A stretch of DNA of 64,000 nucleotides from Mucilaginibacter flavus. Its GTDB lineage: Bacteria > Bacteroidota > Bacteroidia > Sphingobacteriales > Sphingobacteriaceae. Each line of letters starts with the position of its first letter. Position 1 is the stretch's first letter. This document shows, piece by piece, positions 61,328 through 64,000 of the stretch. Below the pieces are notes generated by a model. It did no database searches. It saw only the letters and a program-made list of their open reading frames with translations, and was not told where the DNA came from. The stretch is taken from the NCBI RefSeq assembly GCF_030409315.1, contig NZ_JAUFPS010000038.1:18545-82544 (forward strand), in the 5' to 3' direction. Position numbers and translations under genes: made by a program.

Positions 61328-62256
61328 TGGCAACCGACAAAAAAATAAGCGACTTACCGGTAGCTTCCTCCATAGCCGGATCGGACAGCTCCATAGTGCT
61401 AAAAAACGGAGTTGACTATCAATTCGCCTTTAATACGTTACTTGAGTTTATTGGTGCCGAATTAATTGTAGGCGCGGCTATTTCCTTCGGCACTTCCCTG
61501 CCTCCAAACATATCCGGCAAAAACGGCGACGTATTCATCAATACCACAGCAGGTAACATAGCGCAAAAAATGGCAAGTGTGTGGGCAATTGTTTACACCT
61601 TCCCCACTAACAGTACCTCTGATGGCTCGGTTCTTTACGGCACAAGCGTACCGGGTGCCACAGTTGGCAAAAACGATGACACTTTTATAAATACACTCAG
61701 CGGTATCTTTTATAAAAAAGTGGCAGGTACATGGAGCCAGGTATTTTCAATGCAAACCGGTCCGCCGGGCTCAACAGGCCCGGCCGGCCCCACGGGCGCA
61801 GCAGGCACTAATGGAAAAACTATTCTAAGCGGCACCGGCACGCCATCAAACCTTTACACCGGCACCAACGGGGATTATTATATCAATACTTCAACCTACG
61901 TTTTTTATGGACCTAAAACAAACGGCGTATGGCCTGAAGGGTTTTCACTTGATAACTCGGAATCAGACGCGTTAGCAGCGGAGGTTACGGCAAGGGAGGC
62001 GGCGGATGCAGGGTTGCAGGGGCAGATAGATACACTTACTAGTAAACCCGAATTTGATATGATAGCTTATATAAAAAATTCACCAATTTATGCGAGTGAC
62101 GTGGCGGCCATTAGTTTAAGTCCTTATTCTATGTATAGAACAACAACAGGGGAGTTAAGGTACAAATTACCCGATGTAATTACACCCGAACCTCCAACCA
62201 ATGGCATAACAGATGATGAAGCAAACACATTTACATATACAGGAGGCGAAGCATAA
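61327..62256 (+). CDS. phage tail fibre with collagen-like segment
   Basis: A 309-residue protein. It contains a short collagen-like run of G-x-y triplets (PPGSTGPAGPTGAAG, about residues 146-160) between two beta-rich repeats (each with NGDVFIN or NDDTFIN and an I/VWAIVYTF-like end). A final coiled coil (EVTAREAADAGLQGQID) would trimerise it. It overlaps the next gene by one base (TAATG). Confidence 0.72.
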   Translation: MATDKKISDLPVASSIAGSDSSIVLKNGVDYQFAFNTLLEFIGAELIVGAAISFGTSLPPNISGKNGDVFINTTAGNIAQKMASVWAIVYTFPTNSTSDGSVLYGTSVPGATVGKNDDTFINTLSGIFYKKVAGTWSQVFSMQTGPPGSTGPAGPTGAAGTNGKTILSGTGTPSNLYTGTNGDYYINTSTYVFYGPKTNGVWPEGFSLDNSESDALAAEVTAREAADAGLQGQIDTLTSKPEFDMIAYIKNSPIYASDVAAISLSPYSMYRTTTGELRYKLPDVITPEPPTNGITDDEANTFTYTGGEA

Positions 62257-64000
62257 TGAAACGACCACTAACAGACCACGAATACCAAGTAAATGGCGGT
62301 GCGTGGATGCCTTGCACGCTATCGAACACAACCAATAACGGAGATGGAACATATACCATTACGAACGGTTTAAATATCGTTATACCAATAGGCTCTTTGC
62401 GTGTACGTGTAAAGTCAATCGGAATAAATCCCGCAAGTTCGGCATTGGAAAATACGGTTGCTTTTAATATTCCAATATCTAATGATACTCCCCTTTTCTA
62501 TATCAATCCTATTAAAACAATGGCCGTTGGCGATGTAGATCAGTTGTTAGGCTATGTATCAAGTAGCCTCGGTGCTGTTACATTTGCTTCGTCTGATACT
62601 TCTAAAGCCACAATTGTTGTTACTGACGGCAATGCTTACCTACATGCAGTTTCAACCGGTGACGTAACAATTACTGCAAATCAGGCAGCAAATGGCAGTT
62701 ATGCAACGGCAACGGATGCTTGCTTGGGTACAATTGTTGTTGCCACAATAGTCGACGATGTCACTTATAGCACATTAGCAGCAGGCAAGGTCGCAGCAAC
62801 CGAAGGTACTTTTTTCAATGTTGCTGATGCTAATAACACGTCTTTAAGAAAGTATAAAATTGTCGGAGGTAAAGCGGTTTTTCAAGGAGTAATACCGTCC
62901 ACTAATCTAACAACCCTTGCAAAGATTAAAGAAAGGATTTATAATCAAATTCCAGGTATAATGCCTGCAAATCCTATTGTAGACTTTGATTCATCTGCGG
63001 TTGCTTATCATAATAATAAGATAAAAAGTGTAGGATCTTCGGAAACGCTCGATTTTAACGTTACTCAATTTGCTTTTTTTGAGCCGTTTACAGATAACGG
63101 TACAATTACAGTTACACCATTAAACGATATTTCATATCAGGTAGATTTTGTAAACACTTATTCGACTAATTTCGCAACTTTTTTAAAGTTCTTTAAGTCG
63201 CAAGCGGCTATTCCCGCCGGATATTGGAGTCTTTCGATGGAAATTCGCTTACTATCGGGCGATTCAGGCAAAAGCGTTTATTATGGAGCACGACAAATTG
63301 GGGATGGTTCTACATATAACGAACTTCCTTTAACGGATACAGATCAGACGCTAACAATAGCATCCGTTGATTACGACACTGACACATTAATTGGTAACGA
63401 CTTAATTCTTTTAGCCGCAAGAACGGGCGGCGTTCCGGCAACACTGTCTTTTATTATTTCTAACATTCGCCTGCTCCCCGGCGCTGGCCCCGGTATAGCG
63501 TCACCGTTGATAAAGGATGTTATGTGGTATCGAGGCACCGACTATATACCCAATGGGTTGAATGCTGATTTAAGCTTTAATCCAGTCAAAGGCATGCAAA
63601 ATTTTAACGGCACTGGCAATGGTTTAGTTACCTTCCCGAATTTAGGAACAGGCTTTACAATACCCGAAGCAACCGTACAGTATGCAATTAAAATGCGACA
63701 TACCGATAATCCAAACGGGACATCGCTTCTTTGCGACAAAGGTCATAATAACTACGCTTTGTTTAACAATAATGAGGTTTTAGACACCAATACTTTTTTT
63801 GACAATATCCACCACTCGTTAACTGGTTTTAACATGTTTGGCGGTGAGTGGTTGATATTTACGGTATCTTACAATTCAACGGGGGCAGATATGTATTTGA
63901 ATGGTATTAGAATAATGACAAATACAAGAAATGCAGCATCCGTAGTTTCTACCTTCTATCTACTTTTGGGTGCCGATGCTACTGGTTTCAGGTCGAGTGC
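62256..64000 (+). CDS. phage receptor-binding protein, incomplete
   Basis: The frame opens with ATG at 62256 and stays open to the window end (at least 581 residues). An Ig-like region of the BIG2 type (GAVTFASSDTSKATIVVTDG and STGDVTITANQ, about residues 105-145) is followed by beta-rich domains; near the end a LamG/concanavalin-like domain appears (VQYAIKMRHTDNPNG, FGGEWLIFTVSYNSTGADMY). Such domains bind sugars, so the protein is probably the host-binding tip or a fibre. The stop lies beyond the window. Confidence 0.7.
   Translation, partial: MKRPLTDHEYQVNGGAWMPCTLSNTTNNGDGTYTITNGLNIVIPIGSLRVRVKSIGINPASSALENTVAFNIPISNDTPLFYINPIKTMAVGDVDQLLGYVSSSLGAVTFASSDTSKATIVVTDGNAYLHAVSTGDVTITANQAANGSYATATDACLGTIVVATIVDDVTYSTLAAGKVAATEGTFFNVADANNTSLRKYKIVGGKAVFQGVIPSTNLTTLAKIKERIYNQIPGIMPANPIVDFDSSAVAYHNNKIKSVGSSETLDFNVTQFAFFEPFTDNGTITVTPLNDISYQVDFVNTYSTNFATFLKFFKSQAAIPAGYWSLSMEIRLLSGDSGKSVYYGARQIGDGSTYNELPLTDTDQTLTIASVDYDTDTLIGNDLILLAARTGGVPATLSFIISNIRLLPGAGPGIASPLIKDVMWYRGTDYIPNGLNADLSFNPVKGMQNFNGTGNGLVTFPNLGTGFTIPEATVQYAIKMRHTDNPNGTSLLCDKGHNNYALFNNNEVLDTNTFFDNIHHSLTGFNMFGGEWLIFTVSYNSTGADMYLNGIRIMTNTRNAASVVSTFYLLLGADATGFRSS

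Noticed and set aside
46687..64000. Diversity-generating retroelement acting on the tail proteins
   Set aside because: No reverse transcriptase gene or template/variable repeat pair is visible in the window.

Overview
The window looks like chromosomal DNA of a Bacteroidota bacterium, most likely a Mucilaginibacter or Pedobacter type member of the Sphingobacteriaceae. The reasons are promoters of the TTTG-N18-20-TAnnTTTG type, almost no Shine-Dalgarno sequences, many short lipoproteins with a lipobox, a SprB-like repeat in a phage protein, and a rhamnose pathway with an aldolase/dehydrogenase fusion. This assignment is inferred from protein and promoter style, not from a marker gene. No rRNA, tRNA, CRISPR array, insertion sequence or integrase is visible.

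Bases 1-16700 are housekeeping and accessory chromosome: a metallophosphoesterase, an Lrp regulator with an EamA exporter, an ABC ATPase, a PAS sensor that lacks its ATPase domain, a DUF2130 protein, a YceI protein, a toxin-antitoxin-like pair (11859-12664), a Tat-exported oxidoreductase and a cell-wall amidase. Bases 16700-18750 are a small mobile island: mobile mystery protein A with a perfect 24-bp inverted-repeat operator, a decapitated mobile mystery protein B (Fic family), and a two-gene AT-rich unit. Bases 19028-25294 hold the L-rhamnose pathway: transporter, bifunctional aldolase/dehydrogenase, isomerase and kinase. Bases 25300-43100 carry hydrolases, a TetR-controlled VOC/YciI pair, a large TPR protein, two phage-type regulators, an RNA-binding protein, an Omp85-type protein and a RES/Xre toxin-antitoxin module.

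From 43126 to the window end lies a tailed-phage structural region: small and large terminase, a frameshifted chaperone-like gene, tail proteins, two genes that look like morons, tape measure, a second control region, protease/scaffold, major capsid, portal, head completion, a collagen-like fibre and a receptor-binding protein that runs off the end. Module order is unusual (the capsid-portal block follows the tape measure).

The most striking signal is not a gene. About twenty intergenic spaces carry arrays of a short degenerate word (each site has its own word, about 5-12 bases), usually followed by a spacer and then the same word array in reverse complement. Some spacers hold a terminator or hairpin. 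They occur between host genes and inside the phage operon, and in two places they have become coding sequence (C-terminus of the rhamnulokinase, N-terminus of the terminase). A second strong signal is a triple operator-promoter repeat at 55380-55706 with identical internal spacing in all three copies.
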